47,217 nucleotides of DNA from assembly GCA_030705955.1 (NCBI GenBank), contig JAUZPL010000031.1, positions 1 through 47,217 of the forward strand, written 5' to 3'. Source of the DNA: Bacillota bacterium. Lineage in GTDB: Bacteria; Bacillota; Bacilli; Bacillales; Cytobacillaceae. Below, piece by piece: positions 33,270 through 40,814 of the stretch. Made by a program: the position numbers and the translations under genes. Numbering within the stretch: position 1 is the stretch's first letter; every line of letters begins with the position of its first letter. The notes beneath the pieces are model-generated. The model was not told where the DNA came from and did no database searches. It worked only from the letters and a program-made list of their open reading frames with translations.

Positions 33270-33815
33270 ATGAGGATTTTGCAAAAAGAATTTTATATTC
33301 ATCCATTACATTATATAATCAGGTCTGCAAAGGAAGATGATGCAAAAAACTTGTCTGAAGTTAGATTGCAAATAGATGGTGAGACAGAAAATTTGGATAG
33401 AGAAAAAGGCGAAGCCTATATTGATGGATCTGGATTTAAAAGGATCATTAAAGATGATACAGAAAGCCCTAATAACCTATTTCTGATTGCAGAAGTAAAT
33501 GGGAGAATTGTAGGGTTTTCAAGGTGTGAAGGAAGCAAACTAAAAAGAAGCTCACATAAGGTAGAATTTGGAGTATGTGTATTAAAAGATTACTGGGGAT
33601 ATGGGATAGGAAAAAATCTTTTAAATGAATCTATTCTTTGGGCAGATATAAATGAAGTGAAAAAAATAACATTGAATGTTCTCGAAACGAATAAAAAAGC
33701 TATCAGGCTTTATAAAGGTTTTGATTTTGAAGTGGAAGGAATTTTAAAGAAAGATAAAAAACTATCCGATGGAGATTACTATAATACCATACTAATGGCA
33801 AGGTTTAAGGATTAA
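33270..33815 (+). CDS. GNAT family N-acetyltransferase
   Basis: 181-aa predicted acetyltransferase. The N-terminal strand YIIRSAKEDDAKNLSEVRLQ, the core strand LFLIAEVNGRIVGFSRCEGS, and the acetyl-CoA loop CVLKDYWGYGIGKNLLNESI (WGYGIGK = Q/RxxGxG/A variant, about 108-115) define it. The C-terminal KITLNVLETNKKAIRLYKGFDFEVEG block (about 131-156) is the usual alpha4-beta7 region. The start follows GGGAGGGGATTGAA. It lies directly before the ABC-F leader promoter; no shared transcript is indicated. Many such enzymes act on small amines or antibiotics, but no substrate is evident. Confidence 0.86.
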   Translation: MRILQKEFYIHPLHYIIRSAKEDDAKNLSEVRLQIDGETENLDREKGEAYIDGSGFKRIIKDDTESPNNLFLIAEVNGRIVGFSRCEGSKLKRSSHKVEFGVCVLKDYWGYGIGKNLLNESILWADINEVKKITLNVLETNKKAIRLYKGFDFEVEGILKKDKKLSDGDYYNTILMARFKD

Positions 33816-33820
33816 GATGA

Positions 33821-33849
33821 GTGACAATTTACAAATAAATGGTTATAAT
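33821..33849 (+). promoter_or_regulatory. promoter of the ABC-F leader
   Basis: GTGACA (33821-33826), exactly 17 bases, TATAAT (33844-33849). The transcript should start near 33856, giving a leader of about 270 nt before the ABC-F coding region. Confidence 0.8.
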
Positions 33850-33878
33850 AATGGTAATGAATAAAGGAGGCATCAAAA

Positions 33879-33980
33879 GTAGCACAATGTATATCCGATA
33901 ATTTTTTCGCTGCTCAATTGAAAAGCAAAAAAATGACTTTGTTATTTAGCAAAGATCGGGATACCTGTGTCTATTTTTAA
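33879..33980 (+). CDS. leader reading frame (uORF) of the ABC-F gene
   Basis: AAAGGAGG (33863-33870) lies at the very start of the leader. Eight bases later an open frame begins at GTA 33879 and runs to TAA 33978-33980 (VAQCISDNFFAAQLKSKK, then MTLLFSKDRDTCVYF). GTA is not a normal start, so initiation may use the in-frame ATG 33933 (15 codons, no good ribosome binding site), or the four-codon frame MYIR at ATG 33887. The end of the long frame (codons for Thr-Cys-Val) covers ACCTGTGTC, the sequence duplicated in the downstream terminator, which is why a regulatory role is likely. Confidence 0.4.
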   Translation, partial: VAQCISDNFFAAQLKSKKMTLLFSKDRDTCVYF

Positions 33981-34100
33981 AGATGTCTATTCGGCAAGAT
34001 GTATACAAGTTTTGGGTAGAAACTGCTCATAGGGCGGATTCTATTCTTTTCGAGTACCTTCATTTTTAGACACGGGTTAATAAACCTGTGTCTTTTCTTT
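33963..34100 (+). promoter_or_regulatory. transcription attenuator (terminator and competing arm) of the ABC-F gene
   Basis: Terminator: GACACGGGTT (34069-34078), loop AATA, AACCTGTGTC (34083-34092), then TTTTCTTT. ACCTGTGTC also occurs at 33963-33971, inside the leader frame, and can pair with the same left arm GACACGGGT. The two pairings exclude each other: if the upstream copy holds the left arm, the terminator cannot form. A ribosome position on the leader would decide between them, the scheme known for antibiotic-induced ABC-F genes such as vmlR. Confidence 0.75.
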
Positions 34101-34127
34101 ATGCAAAGGGAAAAGTGGAGTGATTTC

Positions 34128-35945
34128 ATGTTTTTATTAAAAGTAGATCATGTAGCAATGAGTATAAACGGTGTAACTTTATTTGAAAAAGCATCTTTGG
34201 AGGTTAAGGAACGGGACCGAGTAGCGTTAATTGGTGAAAATGGTGTAGGGAAAACTACGTTCTTAAAAGGAATCTTTGGAAAATCCCCTTTAACACAAGG
34301 TACAGTTGAGTGGAATATTCAACCAGATGAAATCGGGATGATGATGCAGGATTCCGAATTAGATATAGAATTAAGTACCAGGGAATGGATTGAAGCAGGA
34401 GATGAAGTGAAAAGAAAGCTAAAAAAGGATTTGCATACCTTTTCATTGCTACTTGCTAATGGTGAAGAAAATGAAGGAAACTTTAGTCTGTATGAAGAAG
34501 CCCTGCAAAAATATCTGGATATGAATGGATATGAATGGGAGGTTGAGGTATCACGAATACTGAGCCAGTTTGGGATTCATGAGGATATTTGGGAAGTTCC
34601 ATTTTCGAGCTTAAGTGGTGGGCAAAAAACTCGTGTAAAATTAGCAAAGGCCATGATCCATTCCCCTAAATTGCTTATTCTTGATGAACCAACAAATCAC
34701 TTGGATATTGAAACGGTGGAATGGCTTCAACAATGGTTAAGCCGATATAAAGGAAGTGTTCTGTTTACCTCACATGAACGTGAATTCATTGACCAGGTTG
34801 CAACCGTTACTTATGAAATAACGGAAAACGGAACAAAAAAATATCTTGGAGGCTACAGTCAATATAAAGCTCAAAAGGATCATGAAATCAAAACCATTCA
34901 ATCTTTATATGAAAAGCAGGAGCAAGAGAGAAAAAAATTAATTGAAACCATTCAAACGTATAAAAATTGGTATCAACAAGCAAATGCTTCAGCAAGCGTG
35001 AGAAACCCCTATGCCCAAAAACAGGCAGCAAAGCAAGCTTCAAAATATAAAGCAAAGGAAAAGGCATTAGAGCGTTTGGAGGAATCAAGAGTGGAGAAGC
35101 CTGCGGAATCTAAGGGCATTCATGCCGATTTTGAAGCAAAGGATTTTTCCGGAAGAAGAATGATTGAAATGAGGGGAATTCATTTTTTCTATGGAGAGCA
35201 TAATGTCCTGCAGGATATACATCTCCAGATTAGTCGTGGAGATCGAATTGCCGTTATAGGGAAAAATGGAAGTGGAAAAACGACATTATTAAAGCTTATG
35301 ACAGGTCAATTAGATCCAACTGTTGGGGAAGTTTCTTGGAACCCGCAGCTCAAAATCGGCTACTTTTTTCAGGAGCTTGAAAATCTAAATGAGGAAAATA
35401 CGGTGTTAGAGGAGTTATTATCTTTACCTAATCTAACCCAATCAGAAGCCAGAACCATTTTGGCCTGTTTCTTATTTCGAAAAGAAGAGGTATTTAAAAA
35501 AGTAAAGCAACTGAGCATGGGAGAAAAATGTCGTGTTGCTTTTGTGAAACTTTATTTTTCAGATGCCAACTTGTTACTATTAGATGAACCGACTAATTAT
35601 TTAGATATTTTAACCCGTGAAAGGATAGAAGAGGCTCTCGTTTCCTATCCTGGCTCGATAGTTATTGTCTCGCATGATCCGTATTTATTAAGAAAAGTCT
35701 CCAATAAGGTGGTGGTAATTGAGGGTGGAAATGCTCTTCATTATGTAGGTACCTATAAGGAATGGGAGGAGCATTCCATTATTTCACCTCATCAACAGGA
35801 ATTACTAAACAAACAAAAATTATTGGAACTTGAACTTTTTGACCTATTAAATAAGGAAATTGATCAAGAAGATAAAAGTCATTTCAATAAGATAAAGAAA
35901 ATAAAGCAACAGATTGATGAGTTAAAACAACATATTAAACAATAA
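34128..35945 (+). CDS. ABC-F subfamily ATP-binding protein, likely antibiotic-resistance/ribosome-protection type
   Basis: Soluble protein of 605 aa with two ABC ATPase domains and no membrane segment. Domain 1: Walker A GENGVGKTT (36-44), signature LSGGQKTRV, Walker B LLILDEPTNHLD. The interdomain linker (about 260-345) is long, charged and helical (ESLYEKQEQERKKLIETIQT; NPYAQKQAAKQASKYKAKEK), the part that reaches into the ribosome in this subfamily. Domain 2: GKNGSGKTT, LSMGEKCRV, LLLLDEPTNYLD. A C-terminal coiled extension ends in KIKQQIDELKQHIK. I start at ATG 34128 (GTGGAGTGA seven bases upstream) rather than ATG 34101, which lies directly in the terminator tail. Presence of an attenuator points to inducible resistance to ribosome-targeting drugs. 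Confidence 0.88.
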   Translation: MFLLKVDHVAMSINGVTLFEKASLEVKERDRVALIGENGVGKTTFLKGIFGKSPLTQGTVEWNIQPDEIGMMMQDSELDIELSTREWIEAGDEVKRKLKKDLHTFSLLLANGEENEGNFSLYEEALQKYLDMNGYEWEVEVSRILSQFGIHEDIWEVPFSSLSGGQKTRVKLAKAMIHSPKLLILDEPTNHLDIETVEWLQQWLSRYKGSVLFTSHEREFIDQVATVTYEITENGTKKYLGGYSQYKAQKDHEIKTIQSLYEKQEQERKKLIETIQTYKNWYQQANASASVRNPYAQKQAAKQASKYKAKEKALERLEESRVEKPAESKGIHADFEAKDFSGRRMIEMRGIHFFYGEHNVLQDIHLQISRGDRIAVIGKNGSGKTTLLKLMTGQLDPTVGEVSWNPQLKIGYFFQELENLNEENTVLEELLSLPNLTQSEARTILACFLFRKEEVFKKVKQLSMGEKCRVAFVKLYFSDANLLLLDEPTNYLDILTRERIEEALVSYPGSIVIVSHDPYLLRKVSNKVVVIEGGNALHYVGTYKEWEEHSIISPHQQELLNKQKLLELELFDLLNKEIDQEDKSHFNKIKKIKQQIDELKQHIKQ

Positions 35946-35989
35946 AATAAGTTTTTGTTAAATAAGAACAAATTGATTTTAGAGAAATG

Positions 35990-36004
35990 AACATAATGTA
36001 ACAT
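35990..36004 (+). promoter_or_regulatory. upstream AACAT pair
   Basis: AACAT at 35990 and 36000, ten bases apart, the same motif and phasing as the cluster at the DeoR promoter about 190 bases downstream. Possibly an auxiliary operator. The rest of 35946-36154 is AT-rich without a gene. Confidence 0.4.
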
Positions 36005-36154
36005 ACAGATATTTAATATTCCTGTTATATTCTTACACATAAAACTTGTTATTTAAATTGATATTCCGTTAATTGGAGAGGAAATCGGGAGAAAAGTTTA
36101 ACAGTGATTAAAATAAAAAAATAATAAATCTTTTTGTTAATTAGTGAAAACTTT

Positions 36155-36222
36155 GTTACTTTTATATTGACACACGTAATAAAAAGTAACATAATTGAAC
36201 ATGTTAGAACATAAATTAACAA
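36155..36222 (+). promoter_or_regulatory. promoter and operator array of the deoR-acid sugar operon
   Basis: TTGACA (36167-36172), 17 bases, CATAAT (36190-36195): a near-consensus promoter. Inverted GTTACTTTT (36155-36163) and AAAAGTAAC (36182-36190) flank the -35 box. AACAT repeats begin at 36188, 36198 and 36208, with AACAA at 36218, each ten bases apart, covering -10 to about +20. This is a dense repressor target for the DeoR protein encoded directly downstream. Confidence 0.75.
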
Positions 36223-36245
36223 AGAGACGGGAAGGATGTACAATT

Positions 36246-37037
36246 ATGTTACCTCTTGAACGCCAAAAGTGGATTGAAAATAAAGTTCTGACAATTGGAA
36301 AAGTAGATATTGAAGAATTATCGGAGACCTTACAAGTTTCAGCCATGACAATCAGACGTGATTTGTCCGAGCTTGAAAAAGAAGGGAAAGCCATTCGAAC
36401 TCATGGAGGAGCAATTTCTCCTTCATTTCTTATCCAAGAGACACCTTATTCTTCAAAGGAATCACAAAATATATCTGAGAAAAAGGCAATTGCGCGAAAG
36501 GCAGTTACCCTAATCCCAGAACATTCAACCATTATATTAGATTCTGGAACAACTACATTGGAGGTTGCTAAGCTTTTAGTAGATCGCGATGATATCACGA
36601 TTATTACAAATGATATTAAAATTGCGGTTGAACTATTAGAAAGTAAGGTAAAGGTAATTGTAACAGGTGGTGAATTGCAAAGGGGTGTTGGAGGCCTTTA
36701 TGGTCCCCTTACACAAGGAGTATTAAAAAATATCCATGTGGATATCTTTTTCCTTGGAGCTCATGCTATTAGCCTTAAAGAAGGAATTACATCTCCGACC
36801 TTTGAGAAATCATTAATAAAAAAACTGATGATTGAAGCTGCAGAATCGACATGGTTACTTGCAGATTCCCAAAAATTTAAAAAGAAGGCATTTTCATTAG
36901 TCTGCGAAATCTCTAGTTTAGAAGGAATTATTACAGATTCTGGGCTGGAAATAGAGAAAAGAAGAAAATACGAGGAACAGGTTCCCCTTCTTATTGCTGG
37001 AGGTGAAGAAGATGAGGGTAGGAGTAATAGCCGATGA
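36246..37037 (+). CDS. DeoR family transcriptional regulator
   Basis: 263-aa repressor. The N-terminal helix-turn-helix reads MLPLERQKWIENKVLTIGKV, then DIEELSETLQVSAMTIRRDL and the DeoR signature SELEKEGKAIRTHGGA. The C-terminal sugar-phosphate-sensing domain has ILDSGTTTLEVAKLL, IITNDIKIAVEL, TGGELQRGVGGLYGP and FLGAHAISLKEGI. ATG 36246 follows GGGAAGGA; the in-frame ATG 36195 overlaps the -10 box and cannot be used from this promoter. The gene overlaps the kinase gene start by 26 bases, so regulator and enzymes are cotranscribed. It should respond to a phosphorylated intermediate of the acid-sugar pathway. Confidence 0.92.
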   Translation: MLPLERQKWIENKVLTIGKVDIEELSETLQVSAMTIRRDLSELEKEGKAIRTHGGAISPSFLIQETPYSSKESQNISEKKAIARKAVTLIPEHSTIILDSGTTTLEVAKLLVDRDDITIITNDIKIAVELLESKVKVIVTGGELQRGVGGLYGPLTQGVLKNIHVDIFFLGAHAISLKEGITSPTFEKSLIKKLMIEAAESTWLLADSQKFKKKAFSLVCEISSLEGIITDSGLEIEKRRKYEEQVPLLIAGGEEDEGRSNSR

Positions 37038-38304
37038 TCTTACTGGTGCAAATGCAACAGGAGTTGGTCTTGCAAAGAAAGGCTTTACAACAGCCACCAT
37101 CATTCGGGATACACCCATTCGGTTATTAGATCACTATAATGCGATTTGTATTGATACCGATAGTCGTTATACCGAGAAGAGTATTGCTTCAAATCGTGTT
37201 AAGGAAGCAGTTGAATTATTAAAACAATGGGACGCTAAAATATTTTGCAAACGAATTGATAGTACCATAAGAGGCAATATTGGAATTGAAATTGATAGTC
37301 TTCTTCATGAGCTAGGTGAAAGTTCTATAGGGATTGTTGTCCCATCCTATCCTAGTTCAGGAAGAATAACAGTTGGTGGATATTTATTAGTAGAAGGAAC
37401 ACCAGTGCAAGAAACAGATGCAGGAAGGGATCCGGTAACGCCAATTGAAAAGTCCTTTGTAGCCTCAATTATTGAAAACCAAAGTCGACATCCTGTCACA
37501 AACATATCTTTAGATATTGTTTTGTCAGGTAAAAAAGAAATTGCAAGTTCCATGCTAGCTAAAATAGATGCAGGATATCGGATTATCGTTGTCGATGCTT
37601 TAAATGAAGAACAAATCGAGGCGATTGCTCAAGCCATGGTTTACATCCAAGATAAAATGATGATTCCGGTTGACCCGGGGCCATTGACTTCGGCCTATGC
37701 AAAAGCAAGTCTGCAAAAAGTTTCAGCAGAACAAAGATTGCTTGTGACTGTCGGAAGTGTTACCTCACAAACTGGCCTACAATTAGAATATTTAATAGGT
37801 AAAACAAAAGCGAATCCAGTTTACGTGGATCCTAAAAAGCTTGCAACTTATGGGGGAAGCTGGCAGCAAGAAGTAGATCGGGCAATTAAGTTAGGACTTG
37901 AATCCCTGACTAATGAAACGATTCTAATAGTAACAACCTATCATCCTGGAAACAAATTATTGGATTTAAAGACACTCTCTAAAGAAGAAAATAAAACTGA
38001 GGATGCTTTAGCGAAAAGGATAACTGACGGGCTAGCTGCCATTACTAGGAAGATTATAGAAAAAACAAAATATAAGATTTCAGGGTGTTTTACTAGTGGC
38101 GGAGATGTAACAGCCTCATTTGTTTCGGTTACCTATTCAAGTGGCATTGAGCTTGAAGATGAGGTCATTCCATTAGCAGCCTATGGACGATTAATCGGAG
38201 GACATCTTGATCAACTCCCTATCGTGACAAAGGGTGGCATGATAGGAGACGCAAAAGCGATTTATAAGAGTGTGAGATTTTTACAAATGAAAAGTCAAAG
38301 TTGA
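37012..38304 (+). CDS. four-carbon acid sugar kinase (DUF1537 family; D-threonate/D-erythronate kinase-like)
   Basis: 430-aa ATP-dependent kinase that phosphorylates the C4 hydroxyl of a tetronate-type acid. The N-terminal domain begins MRVGVIADDLTGANATGVGL, the family hallmark (DDLTGA), with CIDTDSRY and CKRIDSTIRGNIG following. The C-terminal nucleotide-binding domain has VTVGSVTSQTGLQL and SGCFTSGGDVTASFV. Start ATG 37012 has GGAGGTGA eight bases upstream. It is directly followed by a PdxA2-type dehydrogenase, the combination established biochemically for D-threonate (DtnK) and D-erythronate (DenK) degradation. Which epimer is used cannot be read from the sequence. Confidence 0.9.
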   Translation: MRVGVIADDLTGANATGVGLAKKGFTTATIIRDTPIRLLDHYNAICIDTDSRYTEKSIASNRVKEAVELLKQWDAKIFCKRIDSTIRGNIGIEIDSLLHELGESSIGIVVPSYPSSGRITVGGYLLVEGTPVQETDAGRDPVTPIEKSFVASIIENQSRHPVTNISLDIVLSGKKEIASSMLAKIDAGYRIIVVDALNEEQIEAIAQAMVYIQDKMMIPVDPGPLTSAYAKASLQKVSAEQRLLVTVGSVTSQTGLQLEYLIGKTKANPVYVDPKKLATYGGSWQQEVDRAIKLGLESLTNETILIVTTYHPGNKLLDLKTLSKEENKTEDALAKRITDGLAAITRKIIEKTKYKISGCFTSGGDVTASFVSVTYSSGIELEDEVIPLAAYGRLIGGHLDQLPIVTKGGMIGDAKAIYKSVRFLQMKSQS

Positions 38305-38319
38305 AAGAAGGAAATAAAA

Positions 38320-39318
38320 ATGAAACAAATTATTGCAATTCCAATGGGTGATCCAGCAGGTGTGGGCCCGGAAATTACCGTAAGGGCATTAAATAAGGCG
38401 GAAATTTATGATATGTGTGCTCCCCTTGTTATTGGCCATACAGAAGTATTGAAAAATGCGATGAAAGTAACCAATACAGAACTTGCTATAAATGAAATAA
38501 CTGATCCATCAGAAGGAATATATGAATTTGGAACGATTGATGTGATTTCATTAAATAATTTGGATATGAATTCTTTACAAATGGGTGTTGTTCAAGCGCA
38601 GTGTGGACAAGCTGCCTATCAATATATTGAAAAAGCAGTTGCTTTGGCAATGGAAGGCAAGGTAGCTTCTTTAGCCACGACCCCAATTAATAAAGAGTCT
38701 CTTAAGGCTGCAAAGGTACCATTTATTGGACACACTGAAATCCTAGCAGAACTAACAAAATCAGATGATCCACTTACCATGTTTGAAGTAAGGAATATGC
38801 GTGTTTTCTTCTTAACAAGACATTTATCCTTGAAAGATGCATGTGCAGCAATTACAAAGGAGCGAGTTTATGATTATTTAATCCGTTGTGATGAGGCACT
38901 GAAAAAACTTGGTGTAGAAGATCGTAAAATTGCTGTAGCAGGATTAAATCCGCATAGTGGAGAAAACGGCCTTTTCGGAAGAGAAGAAGTCGACGAAATC
39001 GCACCAGGTATCCAAATGGCAGTTGAAAAAGGTATGGATGCTGTTGGTCCTGTACCTGCTGATTCTGTTTTCTACCATGCGTTAAATGGCAGATATTCTG
39101 CAGTATTGTCCCTTTACCATGACCAAGGTCATATTGCAACGAAAATGACAGACTTTGAAAGAACAATTTCTGTTACAAATGGACTTCCATTTTTACGGAC
39201 ATCTGTAGATCATGGAACAGCATTTGATATTGCAGGTAAAGGAATTGCAAGTAGTGTAAGTATGGAAGAATGCATTAAACTTGCTGCAAAATATACGAAA
39301 CATTTTCAAACGGTCTAA
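38320..39318 (+). CDS. pdxA2: PdxA2-type 4-phospho-D-threonate/erythronate 3-dehydrogenase
   Basis: 332-aa NAD-dependent dehydrogenase that oxidises the C3 hydroxyl of the phosphorylated acid; the 3-keto product loses CO2 to give dihydroxyacetone phosphate. It has the PdxA fold: N-terminal [20 protein letters not shown], central [20 protein letters not shown] (metal-binding His), and the C-terminal [20 protein letters not shown] (metal-binding His) plus [20 protein letters not shown]. Position between a DUF1537 kinase and a sugar-acid transporter identifies it as the catabolic PdxA2 rather than the vitamin B6 enzyme; no other B6 gene is nearby. Start 15 bases after the kinase, behind GAAAGAAGG. 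Confidence 0.9.
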   Translation: MKQIIAIPMGDPAGVGPEITVRALNKAEIYDMCAPLVIGHTEVLKNAMKVTNTELAINEITDPSEGIYEFGTIDVISLNNLDMNSLQMGVVQAQCGQAAYQYIEKAVALAMEGKVASLATTPINKESLKAAKVPFIGHTEILAELTKSDDPLTMFEVRNMRVFFLTRHLSLKDACAAITKERVYDYLIRCDEALKKLGVEDRKIAVAGLNPHSGENGLFGREEVDEIAPGIQMAVEKGMDAVGPVPADSVFYHALNGRYSAVLSLYHDQGHIATKMTDFERTISVTNGLPFLRTSVDHGTAFDIAGKGIASSVSMEECIKLAAKYTKHFQTV

Positions 39319-39324
39319 GAAATC

Positions 39325-39361
39325 AGACAATCAAGGGCGTGTTAAACACCCATGATTGTCT
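39325..39361 (+). other. intercistronic hairpin after pdxA2
   Basis: AGACAATCA (39325-39333) pairs with TGATTGTCT (39353-39361), with inner GGG/CCC pairs. No T-run follows; likely an mRNA stabiliser or partial terminator separating the enzymes from the transporter. Confidence 0.55.
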
Positions 39362-39376
39362 AAGAAAAGCTCAATT

Positions 39377-39390
39377 TGAAAGCGATTGCA
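39377..39390 (+). promoter_or_regulatory. cre (CcpA) site candidate
   Basis: TGAAAGCGATTGCA matches 13 of 14 positions of the cre consensus. It lies between the pdxA2 hairpin and the MFS gene, so carbon catabolite control would act on the transporter and glycerate kinase, or on the operon as a roadblock. Confidence 0.6.
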
Positions 39391-39449
39391 TTCTAAATTT
39401 GGTTTCATGCACTACTAATATATTTTAAATTGGTTTGGGGGAGAAGAAT

Positions 39450-40703
39450 GTGAGTAACTCAAAATGGCTTAAAATTATCCCAGTAGCGTTTGTCATGTAC
39501 ATGTTAGCGTACATTGACAGGATTAACGTAGGAATTCTGATGCCGTTTATTCAAAAGGATTTGCACACTAGTGCATCAGCAGCTGGTGATATTGCCGGTA
39601 TTTTCTTTGTTGGTTATGTGATTTTTCAAATTCCTGGCGGTATCCTTGCATCCAAATGGTCTGCAAAAAAAATTGTATTTATTCTTATGATTCTTTGGGG
39701 AATTACATCTACAGCATGTGGTTTTGTTCAAACTGAAGGGCAATTAAAATTTATGCGTTTCTTACTCGGTGTAGCAGAAGGCGGAGTTTGGCCAGCAGTT
39801 CTGGTATTATTAGCTAACTGGTTTACGATTAAAGAACGTGCTCGTGCAAATGCTTTCTGGATGGCTTGTTTACCAGTTTCAGCGATGGTTATGGCTCCAT
39901 TATCAGGCCTTTTACTTGGTTACTTTGATTGGAAAACGATTTTTATCATTCAAGGTATTCCACCAATTATCTGGGCTTTTGTTTGGTATTTCCTTGTCAT
40001 TGACCAGCCAAAAGATGCAAAATGGTTAGCAAAAGATGACAAAGATTCACTTATCAAAGAATTAGAAAATGAGAAAAAGAGTTCAGTTAAATCTGAAGGC
40101 TTCTCAGCTGCATTTAAGAACAAAACAGTTTGGGGCTTAGTATTTATGTATTTCTGCTGGATGACAGGTTTTTACGGATATACATTATGGGTACCAAGTG
40201 TTGTAGGAACCTTTACAAAAAGCCCTGCTACCCTAGGCTGGTTAACTGCCATTCCGTTTACCTGTGCCTTAATAGGTATGGTTATTAACTCTATGTGGTC
40301 TGATAAGCGTTTAAATCGTGTTCAACACGTTGCGGTTCCACTTGTGATTGCCGCTATTACAATGGTTGCTGGTCAATTTGTACAATCACCTGTGCTTCAA
40401 ATGATTCTATTATCTATTACTGCAATTGGTGTTTATGCTCCGTATGGTCCATTATGGGCAGTTCCGACTGCTATTATTCCAGCTACCGTGGTTGGGGCAG
40501 CACTTGGTTTACAAAATGCTCTTGGTAACCTTGGAGGATACCTTGGTCCTAAATTCGTTGGTGTGTTAAAGGATTCTACTGGAAGCTACCATGCGGGATT
40601 CTTATTCTTAGCTGGTGCGCTTGTTGTAGGTGCCATTGCGATTACCATTTTAGGTAAGAACATGACAGATAAGGTAGAGGCTAACGACAAAAAATCAGCA
40701 TAA
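39450..40703 (+). CDS. MFS transporter of the anion:cation symporter (sugar-acid) family
   Basis: 417-aa, 12-helix importer for organic anions. The N-terminal MYMLAYIDRINVGILMPFIQ (helix 1 with the DR charged pair) and the loop-2/3 motif GGILASKWSAKKIVFILMIL are typical of the ACS family that moves hexonates, glucarate and tartrate. The segment FLLGVAEGGVWPAVLVLLAN WFT is the characteristic helix-4 signature. Start GTG 39450 follows GGGGGAG by six bases; the in-frame TTG 39435 overlaps that site. Placement in the acid-sugar cluster suggests uptake of the tetronate substrate. Confidence 0.9.
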   Translation: MSNSKWLKIIPVAFVMYMLAYIDRINVGILMPFIQKDLHTSASAAGDIAGIFFVGYVIFQIPGGILASKWSAKKIVFILMILWGITSTACGFVQTEGQLKFMRFLLGVAEGGVWPAVLVLLANWFTIKERARANAFWMACLPVSAMVMAPLSGLLLGYFDWKTIFIIQGIPPIIWAFVWYFLVIDQPKDAKWLAKDDKDSLIKELENEKKSSVKSEGFSAAFKNKTVWGLVFMYFCWMTGFYGYTLWVPSVVGTFTKSPATLGWLTAIPFTCALIGMVINSMWSDKRLNRVQHVAVPLVIAAITMVAGQFVQSPVLQMILLSITAIGVYAPYGPLWAVPTAIIPATVVGAALGLQNALGNLGGYLGPKFVGVLKDSTGSYHAGFLFLAGALVVGAIAITILGKNMTDKVEANDKKSA

Positions 40704-40713
40704 TAGTATGGTA

Positions 40714-40760
40714 AACAAACTCACCGTTTTTCTTTTTATACGTGTGAGTTTGTTTTCTTC
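40714..40760 (+). terminator. terminator after the MFS gene
   Basis: AACAAACTCAC (from 40714) pairs with GTGAGTTTGTT (to 40754), followed by TTCTTC. T-tract is short, so some read-through into the glycerate kinase is possible. Confidence 0.72.
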
Positions 40761-40814
40761 TATGTATGAGTTAACATAATGTGAAGGAAATATCGAAGAT
40801 TGGTGGTATATGAA

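Noticed and set aside
34101-34127. Upstream ATG of the ABC-F gene
   Set aside because: It follows the attenuator T-run directly and has no ribosome binding site; ATG 34128 has GTGGAGTGA and gives the family N-terminus.
38320-39318. PdxA of vitamin B6 biosynthesis
   Set aside because: The fold is PdxA-like, but its neighbours are a DUF1537 kinase, a sugar-acid transporter and a DeoR regulator, with no other B6 gene; PdxA2 fits better.
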